A DNA stretch of 14,953 nt from Roseiflexaceae bacterium UBA965 (GTDB lineage Bacteria; Chloroflexota; Chloroflexia; Chloroflexales; Roseiflexaceae). The translations under genes were made by a program, and so were the position numbers. Shown piece after piece: positions 6,962 through 14,677 of this stretch. Within the stretch, counting starts at the first letter, position 1, and every line of letters begins with the position of its first letter. The notes below the pieces were generated by a model. It saw nothing but the letters and a program-made list of their open reading frames with translations. It was not told where the DNA came from and did not search any database. The stretch covers positions 1 through 14,953 of the forward strand of contig DBCF01000178.1 of NCBI GenBank assembly GCA_002292925.1, given 5' to 3'.

Positions 6962-7522
6962 TTATTCTTCTTCGGGGAGCTCGTCATAGTAGGCAGACAA
7001 ACCACTCACCATCGTTTGCACCAACAGCGGGGTGGATGATTCACTCATCAAGGTCATGTACGTATTTTGGGCGAGTAATACCGCACCCTCAACATCGTTT
7101 TCGTTGATAAGTATCGGCAGAAAGCGCTGCGCCTGCTCGGCAATTGCGCGGCGAATCCGCGCCGATGCAATTTCGCCAAGCGCTTGACGAATATACTGCG
7201 TAAAGGCCGGATCGTTTTCGTCTTCGACAATCGGTGGCTCACCAAGTGCTTCAATCACCGTGGCAATCAACCAACCGTCGAGTGCCAATGGCCGGAAGCG
7301 GTCGTGACGAAAAAGTGCCAAACTTAGACGATGATACGCTTCTACGTCTGGAACATTTGCCACTACGATATTCCGTGAATTACGCGCAACTTCCATGGCA
7401 TCACGTAACGCCACCAATTCGGCTTTTTGGGGTTCGTGTTCAATCCACGTCCCTGCGCAACGAGTATAGGCAGCATGGGTGTAGGCTGTCGAACGCCGGG
7501 GTGGATAGATGGGTGCTGACAT
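6962..7522 (-). CDS. Hypothetical protein, 186 residues
   Basis: I do not recognise this protein. It has 186 residues and no signal peptide or membrane segment. The first 30 residues are rich in Thr, Tyr and Pro (PPRRSTAYTHAAYTR) and look unstructured. The remainder reads as a chain of amphipathic helices, for example QYIRQALGEIASARIRRAI and EGAVLLAQNTYMTLM, ending in an acidic DELPEEE tail. There is a single cysteine and no obvious catalytic motif. Translation is supported by GAGGAAG about five bases before the ATG, and the gene ends at a strong terminator. It is transcribed divergently from the CpXC gene across a 236-base intergenic region. It could be a scaffold or adaptor protein, but nothing here decides that. 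Confidence 0.7.
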   Translation of the reverse strand: MSAPIYPPRRSTAYTHAAYTRCAGTWIEHEPQKAELVALRDAMEVARNSRNIVVANVPDVEAYHRLSLALFRHDRFRPLALDGWLIATVIEALGEPPIVEDENDPAFTQYIRQALGEIASARIRRAIAEQAQRFLPILINENDVEGAVLLAQNTYMTLMSESSTPLLVQTMVSGLSAYYDELPEEE

Positions 7523-7717
7523 GTATGCTTCCTCATTCAGTACAACTCTGCTTGTAGTGTAATAGAGGTCACCGTTTGACGCAAATCAAATTGAAAAATT
7601 TTGTCATGCTTGTATTTTATGTCTACTAACAAGAGATGATTACCCATGTAATGCCGTGATATACCATCCAAAAGCGTTTCGTGCTACCCAAAACCACGCT
7701 GGTACAACGAAACATTG

Positions 7718-7723
7718 TATAAT
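7718..7723 (+). promoter_or_regulatory. Candidate -10 box for the CpXC-GNAT pair
   Basis: A perfect TATAAT lies 35 bases upstream of the CpXC start, in the 236-base region between divergent genes. No TTGACA-like hexamer sits at 16-18 bases upstream, so only the -10 element is supported. The rest of 7523-7758 is AT-rich without a clear hairpin. I could not find a convincing promoter for the divergent 186-residue gene. Confidence 0.4.
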
Positions 7724-7758
7724 TTCATCAGTTAGTCAATGTCGAAAGGATTTATTTC

Positions 7759-9060
7759 ATGTCTGCAGCACCCGGACAAGTCGCCCAAGTCGCCTGCCCT
7801 AGTTGCCAAACCCCTATGCGGGTGGCAATTGTCAATATCATCGATGCCGAAGCCCAGCCGCATCTCAAAAGCCAACTCCTCGGTGGCCGGCTCAACGCCA
7901 GCAACTGCCCCAAATGTGGCGCACCAGTGATGTTGGCCGCCCCATTAATTTATCATGATGGCAGTAAGCAGTTTTGTTTCGTGCATATCCCCCAACAACT
8001 ACTCGCAAGCACCAAAGGGGTCGAACTCGAGCGCTTCGTGGGCAGTGCTACCAATCTGCTCATGAACGAGCTCCCACCCGAGGCACCCAAAGGCTATTTG
8101 CTCGCACCCAAACGGTTTTTGACTATGCAGACACTCGTTGAAGCAGTATTTGAAGGGGACGGCATCACCAAAGAAATGCTCGAAACCCAGCGCAAACGGG
8201 TCGACATCATGAGCCAACTGCTCGATGCGATGAGCCAAGGCGATGTAGCACTCAATGCCGCGCTCCAATCCAATCAAGCAGATATCGACGAGGAATTCGC
8301 CAAAACCCTGGCTGCCTTTGTCGATGCCAGCCGCATGAGTGGCGACCCCGAAGGCATTGCCCAACTCAGCGCCCTGCAATCCAAAATCGCCCAATTTGCG
8401 GGTGGGGCAGCCACCTTTGCCTACGAAACTCTAATTACCCAGCTCCTCGCCGCTGGTGATGAAGCAACGGTGACCCAACTCATCACCACCAACCAAGAAA
8501 TCATCGACTACACCTTTTTTGACATCGTCACCAATCGCATCAACGACGCAACGACAGACGGTGACGAGTCACTCGCCACCCAGCTCACCGCCATGCGAGA
8601 CCAAGTCATCGAAATATTCCAACAGCTCCAAGCCGACCTCGAGGCCTCCTATATGCAGGCCGGCGAAGTTCTTGATGCCGTCTTTGATGCCGAAGACCTC
8701 GTGGCAGCCCTCACCGCCCATTTGCCCTTGCTCAACGAAACCTTCGATATCCTAGTGGATGGCCAACGCACTATGGCCGAACGGGCCGGCGACATGGCGG
8801 CAGTCGAACGCTTACAGACTATCGCCGAGCTTACCATCCAAGTCAAAGCCGAGGCCCTTTCGCCCGAAGAACGGGTCGTGCAAGCCTTGATTACGGCCGA
8901 AAACGCCACCCGCTACATTCGTGAAAACATTGGTGACATTACGAGTGGTGTCGTCAAACGGCTCAATGAATTGTCTGAAGACTACACCACCAAAGGCAAA
9001 ACCGAAGAAGCCGATCGCGTCAAACGTATCGCCCGCGAAGCCGGAGCAATGCTGTTTTAA
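7759..9060 (+). CDS. CpXC-domain protein with repetitive helical C-terminus
   Basis: This 433-residue protein has an N-terminal CpXC-type zinc-ribbon-like domain. Its first Cys pair is CPSC at 13-16 and its second CPKCG at 50-54. Between them is the family's LLGGRLN segment (40-46), and FCFVHIPQQ follows at 72-80. CpXC is a recognised bacterial domain of unknown function that probably binds zinc. The remaining 300 residues are acidic, nearly all helical, and made of a degenerate unit repeated about every 73 residues. Anchors are I/L-D/N...F at 176-180, 249-253 and 325-329 (weaker at 394-398), each followed 19 residues later by a glycine, usually in GD (195, 268, 344, 413). AAAGGA lies eight bases before the ATG. 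The GNAT gene follows after 21 bases. The helical array suggests a protein-binding scaffold, which is inference. Confidence 0.85.
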   Translation: MSAAPGQVAQVACPSCQTPMRVAIVNIIDAEAQPHLKSQLLGGRLNASNCPKCGAPVMLAAPLIYHDGSKQFCFVHIPQQLLASTKGVELERFVGSATNLLMNELPPEAPKGYLLAPKRFLTMQTLVEAVFEGDGITKEMLETQRKRVDIMSQLLDAMSQGDVALNAALQSNQADIDEEFAKTLAAFVDASRMSGDPEGIAQLSALQSKIAQFAGGAATFAYETLITQLLAAGDEATVTQLITTNQEIIDYTFFDIVTNRINDATTDGDESLATQLTAMRDQVIEIFQQLQADLEASYMQAGEVLDAVFDAEDLVAALTAHLPLLNETFDILVDGQRTMAERAGDMAAVERLQTIAELTIQVKAEALSPEERVVQALITAENATRYIRENIGDITSGVVKRLNELSEDYTTKGKTEEADRVKRIAREAGAMLF

Positions 9061-9081
9061 ACGGCACACAGGAGGGTTGCG

Positions 9082-9975
9082 ATGTCGCCCTATACTCACC
9101 GACCACTCCGTAATAGCAGTGAATTCATCGCCATGCAGCAGTTCACTGCCCGCATGGTGATCCAACAGGCTCCATACTATATCTGCCAGCCCGGTGATTT
9201 GGCGTGGTGGCGCGGCGCCACCCCCGACGATAGCGGGCTGGCTGGGATTCGGCTATGGGAACGCGACGATACCATCGTCGGTTGGACCTGGGAGACCGAC
9301 GATCAAGTCGACAGCCTCTACGATACCCGCTACCCTGACCTTTGGCCGGCAATGGTCGCCTATGTGGCACAACACACGGCACCGACGGTATCACTCTGGG
9401 CTTTTGAAAAAAATCCTACCCGTCACACTGCGCTGATTGCGCATGGTTATGCCCTGCAACCCTTGGCACTCAACCAGCATTATCAACCCACGGCGAGTGC
9501 ACCGGTTTTTTCACTCCCCGATGGTTGGACAGCCACCACCCTACGCGAAGCAGATGTACCGCAGCGAGTGTTAGCGCAACGTAGTGCCTTCAAAAGCACT
9601 ATCATGACTGAGGAGCGCTACAATTTTTCACGGTCGCTCCCCAGTTACACCCCCGAATGGGATATGGTGGCGGTCAATGATGCCGGCGAAATCGGGGCAT
9701 TTTGCACCGTGTGGGTTGACGCATGGAGTAATTACGCGTTGTTTGAGCCAGTGGGATGCCGCCAAGAACATCAACGTACCGGGCTCACGCGGGGGCTAAT
9801 CAGCACGACGCTTCAACGGTTGGCCAATGCCGGCATTGCCCACGCAGCAGTGATGAGTGATGGTAATCCAGAAAATCACGCTCGCTTTTTTTATGCGGCG
9901 TGCGGCTTTCAATTCGTCGATCGATTTGCGGTTTGGTTACGCACAAGCACCGACATGCCGCAGATTGGGGTCTAA
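9082..9975 (+). CDS. GNAT-family N-acetyltransferase
   Basis: This is a predicted acetyl-CoA-dependent acyltransferase, 297 residues, about twice a single GNAT domain. The C-terminal half carries the recognisable fold: EPVGC (222-226) as the beta-4 strand, the pyrophosphate-binding loop as QRTGLTRG (231-238), then SDGNPENHARFFYAACGF (259-276), the usual N-x-x-x-FY-x-x-x-GF ending. The N-terminal half (about 1-145) has GNAT-like strand order (GWTWE, VSLWAFEKN, HGYALQP) but no clear cofactor loop, so it is probably a degenerate second domain. The start has a strong AGGAGGG site five bases upstream. A later Met at residue 18 is possible but lacks such a site. It is cotranscribed with the CpXC gene. 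The substrate (amine, peptide or antibiotic) is unknown. Confidence 0.85.
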   Translation: MSPYTHRPLRNSSEFIAMQQFTARMVIQQAPYYICQPGDLAWWRGATPDDSGLAGIRLWERDDTIVGWTWETDDQVDSLYDTRYPDLWPAMVAYVAQHTAPTVSLWAFEKNPTRHTALIAHGYALQPLALNQHYQPTASAPVFSLPDGWTATTLREADVPQRVLAQRSAFKSTIMTEERYNFSRSLPSYTPEWDMVAVNDAGEIGAFCTVWVDAWSNYALFEPVGCRQEHQRTGLTRGLISTTLQRLANAGIAHAAVMSDGNPENHARFFYAACGFQFVDRFAVWLRTSTDMPQIGV

Positions 9976-10047
9976 CCCCACGCGCCACCGGTATACATGG
10001 CCAGGTGCGCGGTATATTTCAAATCACGGGCAACAATAGAGGCATCG

Positions 10048-10056
10048 TGGTATAAT
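10048..10056 (+). promoter_or_regulatory. Extended -10 promoter of ppa
   Basis: TGGTATAAT is a perfect extended -10 element (TGn-TATAAT) lying 41 bases upstream of the ppa start. No good -35 is present at 16-18 bases upstream (GGGCAA). That is acceptable, because extended -10 promoters often do not need one. It would drive ppa and the overlapping Nudix gene. Confidence 0.6.
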
Positions 10057-10097
10057 TTACTTCAGTATAAAATTTGTGGTGATTGGAGCCAAAATTC

Positions 10098-10652
10098 ATG
10101 AATCTCTGGCATGAATTAGACCCGGGTCCGAGTTGGCCTGAAGTCATCCATGTTGTCGTCGAAATCCCTAAGGGGTCACGCAACAAGTATGAGTTTCATA
10201 AGCGTACCGGTGCCTTCAAGCTCGATCGTGTGCTCTATTCTGCAGTGCACTACCCCGGCGATTACGGCTTCACACCACAGACGTTCTATGACGACGAAGA
10301 CCCCCTCGATGTCTTGGTAATGACCAATTTACCGACGTTCACTGGATGTATCGTCGAAGCGCGTCCGATTGGCATGTTCCGCATGCTCGACCGTGGCGAG
10401 CCCGACGACAAAATCTTGGCAGTTTTGCACTACGACCCGTTTTTTTCTGACTACACGGACTTCCGCCAGCTTCCAAGTCACTATATCCGCGAAGTCGAAC
10501 ACTTCTTCACGGTGTACAAAGACCTCGAAGGTGCCCGGGTAGAGCCCCAAGGTTGGGAAGACGCTGATGTCGCCAAAGAACGTATCCGCTATTCGGTCAA
10601 CAAATACTGGGACATGCGGGCTGGGCGCGTCGCCAAAACGTCACATGGGTAG
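10098..10652 (+). CDS. ppa: Inorganic pyrophosphatase, family I
   Basis: This is a cytosolic Mg-dependent inorganic pyrophosphatase (PPi to 2 Pi), which drives biosynthetic reactions forward. At 184 residues it is a standard length. Active-site residues known from the E. coli enzyme are recognisable: E22, K30 and E32 (NKYEF), R44, Y52 and Y56 (HYPGDYG), the metal-binding D66, D68 and D71 in DEDPLDVLV, D98, D103 and K105, and Y140-K141. The signature has Glu at its second position where Gly is usual. I chose the ATG at MNLWHEL, with GGAG nine bases upstream. A TTG five codons earlier overlaps that ribosome site and is unlikely. The last base of its TAG stop is the first base of the next gene's GTG. 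Confidence 0.95.
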   Translation: MNLWHELDPGPSWPEVIHVVVEIPKGSRNKYEFHKRTGAFKLDRVLYSAVHYPGDYGFTPQTFYDDEDPLDVLVMTNLPTFTGCIVEARPIGMFRMLDRGEPDDKILAVLHYDPFFSDYTDFRQLPSHYIREVEHFFTVYKDLEGARVEPQGWEDADVAKERIRYSVNKYWDMRAGRVAKTSHG

Positions 10653-11125
10653 TGAGGTATTCCCTGACGCATTCATCCGCATCTGACCGTGATCAGCGCA
10701 CTGCTTATTCGGCCGGCGGAATTGTCTATCGGGTAACACTACACCGCATCGAAGTCGCCATGATTTCAACCCATGGCGGCAAACGGTGGGGGTTACCCAA
10801 AGGTCATGTACGTCGTGGCGAAACCGCTGAAATGGCCGCCGTCCGCGAAATTGCCGAAGAAACCGGGCTCAATGGAGTGGTTGTCCAACACATCACCACC
10901 ATTGAGTATTGGTTTCGCATCAACGTTACTCGTATCCACAAGTACGTTGATATCTTTTTGGTGCGCTACGCCAATGGCGACATCACGCCGCAACAAAGCG
11001 AAGTCGATGACGCCTGTTGGGTTTCGATCGAAGAAGCTATCACCAAAGCCAGCTTCCAACGCGAACGCGAAGCACTCCAACTCGCCGCCAATATTTTGCG
11101 CAAAACAAAACCAGCGATACCATAA
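10652..11125 (+). CDS. Nudix hydrolase
   Basis: This is a predicted Mg-dependent Nudix pyrophosphohydrolase, 157 residues, which cleaves nucleoside diphosphate-linked compounds. The Nudix box is complete at 51-73: G51, E57, R65-E66, E69-E70 and G72 match GX5EX7REUXEEXGU. The preceding RWGLPKGH (45-52) and the following IEYWF are typical of the diadenosine-polyphosphate/MutT-like branch, but substrate cannot be fixed from sequence. The start is GTG, sharing one base with the ppa stop (TAGTG), with no strong ribosome site of its own, so translation probably depends on ribosomes finishing ppa. The stop codon is embedded in the left arm of a terminator hairpin. If its reaction releases pyrophosphate, Ppa would remove the product, which is inference. 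Confidence 0.92.
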   Translation: MRYSLTHSSASDRDQRTAYSAGGIVYRVTLHRIEVAMISTHGGKRWGLPKGHVRRGETAEMAAVREIAEETGLNGVVVQHITTIEYWFRINVTRIHKYVDIFLVRYANGDITPQQSEVDDACWVSIEEAITKASFQREREALQLAANILRKTKPAIP

Positions 11126-11146
11126 ACATGGTATCGCTGGTTTTGT
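11105..11146. terminator. Shared bidirectional terminator between Nudix gene and sdhB
   Basis: A perfect 19-base inverted repeat (arms 11105-11123 and 11128-11146) has a four-base loop. The core CCAGCGATACCAT is flanked by an A-tract on one side and a T-tract on the other, so it can stop transcription in both directions. It sits between convergent genes. The first base of the Nudix TAA stop is the last base of the left arm. The sdhB stop is 12 bases beyond the right arm. Confidence 0.88.
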
Positions 11147-11157
11147 GTATGTATACC

Positions 11158-11916
11158 CTAATCGACGGTGCTGCCACCACGTAATGTGGCGCCCAACAAG
11201 TCGCGATTGAGGCGACTGATGAAGTGCAATCCGATTTCTTTGGGGCAGGCTGCCGTACATTCCCCAATGTTGGTGCAGCCACCAAAGCCTTCGGTATCCA
11301 TTTGGGCAACCATTTTGAGCACCCGTTGTTGGCGCTCTGGTTGACCTTGAGGCAACAACCCCAAATGACCAACCTTAGCCGACGTAAACAACATGGCTGA
11401 GGCATTGGGACAGGCTGCCACACAGGCCCCACAGCCAATACACTGCGCTCCCTCGAACGCCATGTCGGCGTTATCTTTGGGGATGGGCGTACCGTTGGCG
11501 TCGGGAGCACTCCCAGTGTGTGCCGAAATAAAGCCACCGGCCTGGATGATGCGGTCAAACGACCCACGATCCACCATCAAGTCTTTGATGACGGGGAAGG
11601 CGTTGGCGCGCCACGGCTCAACTGTGATGTTGTCGCCATCTTTGAATTTGCGCATATGGAGTTGGCAGGTGGTGGTGGCGAGTTGACCGCCATGTGCCAA
11701 CCCGTTAATCACCACGCCACACGACCCACAAATGCCTTCGCGACAATCATGATCGAAGGCGATTGGCACTTCGCCTTTGGCCATCAATTGTTGATTGAGG
11801 GTATCGAGCATTTCGAGGAACGACATGTCAGGTGACACATGATCCACTTGATATTTTTCCAAGCGCCCTTTGCTACTGGCATTTTTTTGGCGCCATACGT
11901 TTACGGTAATCTTCAT
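11158..11916 (-). CDS. sdhB: Succinate dehydrogenase/fumarate reductase iron-sulfur subunit
   Basis: This is the electron-transfer subunit of complex II, 252 residues. It passes electrons from FAD in SdhA to the quinone site and haems in SdhC on the cytoplasmic face of the membrane. All three cluster motifs are complete: [2Fe-2S] at C58, C63, C66 and C84 (CREGICGSC), [4Fe-4S] at C159, C162, C165 with C169 (CIGCGAC...CP), and [3Fe-4S] at C214, C220 and C224 (CTNIGEC...CPK). It starts 15 bases after the sdhA stop, with GGAGAG seven bases upstream of its ATG. It is the last gene of the operon, before the shared hairpin. The quinone-pocket residues cannot be assessed by eye. Direction in vivo (succinate oxidation or fumarate reduction) is not decided by sequence. 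Confidence 0.96.
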   Translation of the reverse strand: MKITVNVWRQKNASSKGRLEKYQVDHVSPDMSFLEMLDTLNQQLMAKGEVPIAFDHDCREGICGSCGVVINGLAHGGQLATTTCQLHMRKFKDGDNITVEPWRANAFPVIKDLMVDRGSFDRIIQAGGFISAHTGSAPDANGTPIPKDNADMAFEGAQCIGCGACVAACPNASAMLFTSAKVGHLGLLPQGQPERQQRVLKMVAQMDTEGFGGCTNIGECTAACPKEIGLHFISRLNRDLLGATLRGGSTVD

Positions 11917-11931
11917 GACTGTCTCTCCGCT

Positions 11932-13902
11932 CTACTTGTAGCTACGTTGGGCCAAATGGATGTTTTCGAAGTGCAACGTTTCGCGATGCAATACCGCTTT
12001 GCTCGGCTCGCCGGTATGTTCCCAAGCAGCCACATAGCAGTAATCATCGTCGTTGCGCAACGCTTCACCATCCGGTGTCTGGCTCTCTTCACGGAAGTGG
12101 CCACCACACGATTCGGCGCGTTCGAGGGCATCAAGACACATCAATTCGCCGAGTTCGATGAAGTCAGCCACGCGGCCGGCTTTTTCGAGTTCTTGATTGA
12201 GGTCATCACCGCTCCCCAATACCCGCAAATCCGTCCAAAACTGCTGGCGCAATTCGGGGATGCGTTGCAAGGCATAGCGCAACCCTTCGTCGGTGCGGGA
12301 CATCCCACAATATTCCCACATGATTTTGCCCAACTCACGATGGAACGAATCAACCGTGCGGGTGCCTTTGATGTCGAGGAACTTCTGAGTCTGGGCCGTC
12401 ACCGATTGCACTGCTTCTTGGACGGCACTATGCGTGGTGTCGACCTTTTCGAGGCCGCCTTGGGCCAAGTAGTTGCTAATCGTGGCTGGCAACACAAAGT
12501 ACCCGTCAGCCAAGCCTTGCATCAAGGCGCTGGCACCAAGGCGATTGGCGCCGTGGTCAGAGAAGTTGGCTTCGCCACCCACAAACAAGCCGGGGATGGT
12601 TGACATCAAATTGTAGTCGACCCACAAGCCGCCCATGGTGTAGTGTACGGCGGGGTAGATGCGCATGGGGCCCTTGTAGGGGTTTTCGCCGGTAATCCGT
12701 TCGTACATGTCGAACAAATTGCCGTAGCGCTCGCGCACCGTGCTTTCACCCAAACGCTTGATAGCCGCAGTAAAGTCGAGATAGACGCCGAGGCCACCAG
12801 GACCAACGCCACGCCCTTCGTCACAGACTACTTTGGCCGCCCGTGAGGAAATATCGCGAGGCGCCAAGTTGCCGTAGCTGGGGTAGCGGCGCTCGAGGTA
12901 ATAATCGCGCTCGTCTTCGGGGATTTTATCGGGCGACCGGGGATCACCAGCCGTGAGCGGTACCCATACGCGACCATCGTTGCGCAGTGATTCCGACATC
13001 AAGGTCAGTTTCGATTGATGATCACCACTCACAGGGATACAGGTGGGGTGAATCTGGGTATAGCAGGGGTTGGCAAAAAAGGCACCACGCTTGTGGGCTC
13101 GCCACGTGGCCGTGACGTTACACCCTTTGGCGTTAGTCGACAAATAAAAGACATTGCTATAACCGCCCGTCGCCAAAACGACGGCATCGGCCAAATGGGA
13201 TTCGATTTTGCCGGTGACCATGTCACGGGTCACGATACCCCGGGCGCGGCCATCAATTACGATGACATCGAGCATTTCGGTGCGCTCATTGAGGTCGACA
13301 TTGCCGGCTGCCACTTGGCGGCTCAAGGCTTGGTAGGCGCCTAGCATCAATTGCTGACCAGTTTGACCACGGGCATAGAACGTGCGTGACACCTGGGCGC
13401 CACCAAACGAACGGTTGTCGAGGTAGCCACTGTATTCACGGGCAAATGGGACCCCTTGGGCCACACATTGGTCGATGATATTGACGCTCAGCTCGGCCAA
13501 ACGATAGACGTTTGCTTCACGGGCGCGGAAGTCGCCACCCTTGATGGTGTCATAAAACAAGCGGTAGACACTGTCGCCGTCATTGCGGTAGTTTTTGGCG
13601 GCATTGATGCCCCCTTGGGCGGCAATGCTATGGGCACGACGGGCGCTGTCTTGATAACAAAACGCCTTGACGCTATAACCCATTTCGGCCATGGTGGCAG
13701 CTGCAGCGCCACCAGCCAAGCCCGTCCCTACTACAATCACCGTATATTTACGGCGGTTGGAGGGATTGACAAGCTTCATTTCGAACTTATGCTTGGACCA
13801 TTTTTGTTCGATTGGTCCAGCGGGAATATTGGCATTGACCCGCGCATCGGTATATTCTACCGGCTGGCGTACATCAACTTGCGGTTTAATCTCTGTCGTC
13901 AT
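11932..13902 (-). CDS. sdhA: Succinate dehydrogenase/fumarate reductase flavoprotein subunit
   Basis: This is the catalytic flavoprotein of complex II, interconverting succinate and fumarate with covalently bound FAD. It has 656 residues from the start chosen, long for the family because of a roughly 50-residue N-terminal extension before the dinucleotide fold. The FAD motif is VVGTGLAGG (57-65). H91 in RRAHSIAAQGG is the expected covalent flavin site. HPTC (285-288) and SESLRNDG with R307 mark the substrate site. I preferred the ATG at MTTEIKPQ because GGGGAG lies about seven bases upstream. An ATG 15 bases earlier has AGGAAG directly against it, too close for efficient use, but is not excluded. 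It sits 29 bases after sdhC and 15 before sdhB. Confidence 0.96.
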   Translation of the reverse strand: MTTEIKPQVDVRQPVEYTDARVNANIPAGPIEQKWSKHKFEMKLVNPSNRRKYTVIVVGTGLAGGAAAATMAEMGYSVKAFCYQDSARRAHSIAAQGGINAAKNYRNDGDSVYRLFYDTIKGGDFRAREANVYRLAELSVNIIDQCVAQGVPFAREYSGYLDNRSFGGAQVSRTFYARGQTGQQLMLGAYQALSRQVAAGNVDLNERTEMLDVIVIDGRARGIVTRDMVTGKIESHLADAVVLATGGYSNVFYLSTNAKGCNVTATWRAHKRGAFFANPCYTQIHPTCIPVSGDHQSKLTLMSESLRNDGRVWVPLTAGDPRSPDKIPEDERDYYLERRYPSYGNLAPRDISSRAAKVVCDEGRGVGPGGLGVYLDFTAAIKRLGESTVRERYGNLFDMYERITGENPYKGPMRIYPAVHYTMGGLWVDYNLMSTIPGLFVGGEANFSDHGANRLGASALMQGLADGYFVLPATISNYLAQGGLEKVDTTHSAVQEAVQSVTAQTQKFLDIKGTRTVDSFHRELGKIMWEYCGMSRTDEGLRYALQRIPELRQQFWTDLRVLGSGDDLNQELEKAGRVADFIELGELMCLDALERAESCGGHFREESQTPDGEALRNDDDYCYVAAWEHTGEPSKAVLHRETLHFENIHLAQRSYK

Positions 13903-13931
13903 TCTGACACTCCCCATCTTCCTGCGATGAC

Positions 13932-14612
13932 CTACTTAATGATCCCCAACAATACCACAACGGGAATAGCGGCAAATCCGACAAACAATCCAATTCCAGA
14001 CAACACGGCCAATCCGCGGAACAATTTATCATTGCGCCGATTATTGAGTCCGAGTGTTTGCGTCGCGCTCCACACGCCGTGATACAAGTGCGTCCCCAAA
14101 GCTGCCACCGCCAACAAATAAACCCCGGCCATTAGCGGTTGCAATTGGAAGCCGCTTACCACGTTGTGGTAGGGCTCACCTTCGATAAATTGGGGGTGTA
14201 CAGTGCCAATGGTAAAGTGCATCAAGTGATAAATCACAAAGAAAAAAATCGCCGCCCCGCCCCAACGCAACGTCAGTGATGCAAACGATGCCTGCTTGCG
14301 TTTGACTTTTTTGTAGGCCACTGGGCGACCAGCAGAATCGATGCGCGTTAATTGGATTGCGGCATTGACATGCAGAATCAACGCAAGTGTCAATACAATC
14401 CGGATTAGCCACAAAATCGTCCCTGCCGGGAGTGCTGGTTCACCGACTACCCGCAAAAAATGCGAATACTCGTTGAACCCTTTAGGACCTTCAAATATTT
14501 TGAGGTTCCCAATCATGTGGACGATTACAAAACCATACAGGATGACACCCGTCACTGCCATGATGGCTTTTTTGCCAATCGTCGAGCGATACAGAGTCAT
14601 TGCAGCCGCCAT
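13932..14612 (-). CDS. sdhC: Succinate dehydrogenase cytochrome b558 membrane anchor
   Basis: This single membrane subunit of complex II has 226 residues and five predicted helices at about 15-35, 65-88, 118-135, 160-180 and 203-224. Histidines lie inside the first four: H32 (VHMIGN), H81 (LHVNA), H129/H132 (YHLMH) and H175/H178 (THLYHG). This is the pattern of the diheme type B anchors known from Bacillus subtilis and Wolinella, which usually react with menaquinone. There is no separate SdhD, as expected for this type. The start has AAGGA about eight bases upstream. It is the first gene of the sdhC-sdhA-sdhB operon, 65 bases downstream of a strong promoter -10 box. Which histidines bind haem is inferred from position, not shown. 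Confidence 0.93.
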   Translation of the reverse strand: MAAAMTLYRSTIGKKAIMAVTGVILYGFVIVHMIGNLKIFEGPKGFNEYSHFLRVVGEPALPAGTILWLIRIVLTLALILHVNAAIQLTRIDSAGRPVAYKKVKRKQASFASLTLRWGGAAIFFFVIYHLMHFTIGTVHPQFIEGEPYHNVVSGFQLQPLMAGVYLLAVAALGTHLYHGVWSATQTLGLNNRRNDKLFRGLAVLSGIGLFVGFAAIPVVVLLGIIK

Positions 14613-14677
14613 ATTGCGTCCTTCTCTTGCCTAACCCATGCGCAGATTGTGATGGGATTCACCGTAAAAGCGAAACG

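Noticed and set aside
7999..8394. A 131-codon minus-strand frame within the CpXC gene
   Set aside because: It is antisense to a gene with clear Cys motifs and a ribosome site; the open frame follows from the codon bias of that gene.
9984..10013. A possible terminator hairpin after the GNAT gene
   Set aside because: GCGCCACC and GGTGCGC pair only with a bulge, the loop is long and no T-run follows, so the evidence is too weak to annotate.
11839..12603. A 254-codon plus-strand open frame antisense to sdhA
   Set aside because: It mirrors the codon pattern of sdhA, a full-length conserved gene, has no recognisable domain and lacks a good ribosome site.
13456..14082. A 208-codon plus-strand open frame across the sdhA-sdhC junction
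   Set aside because: It lies antisense to two well-supported genes and shows no protein-family features, so it is a shadow frame.
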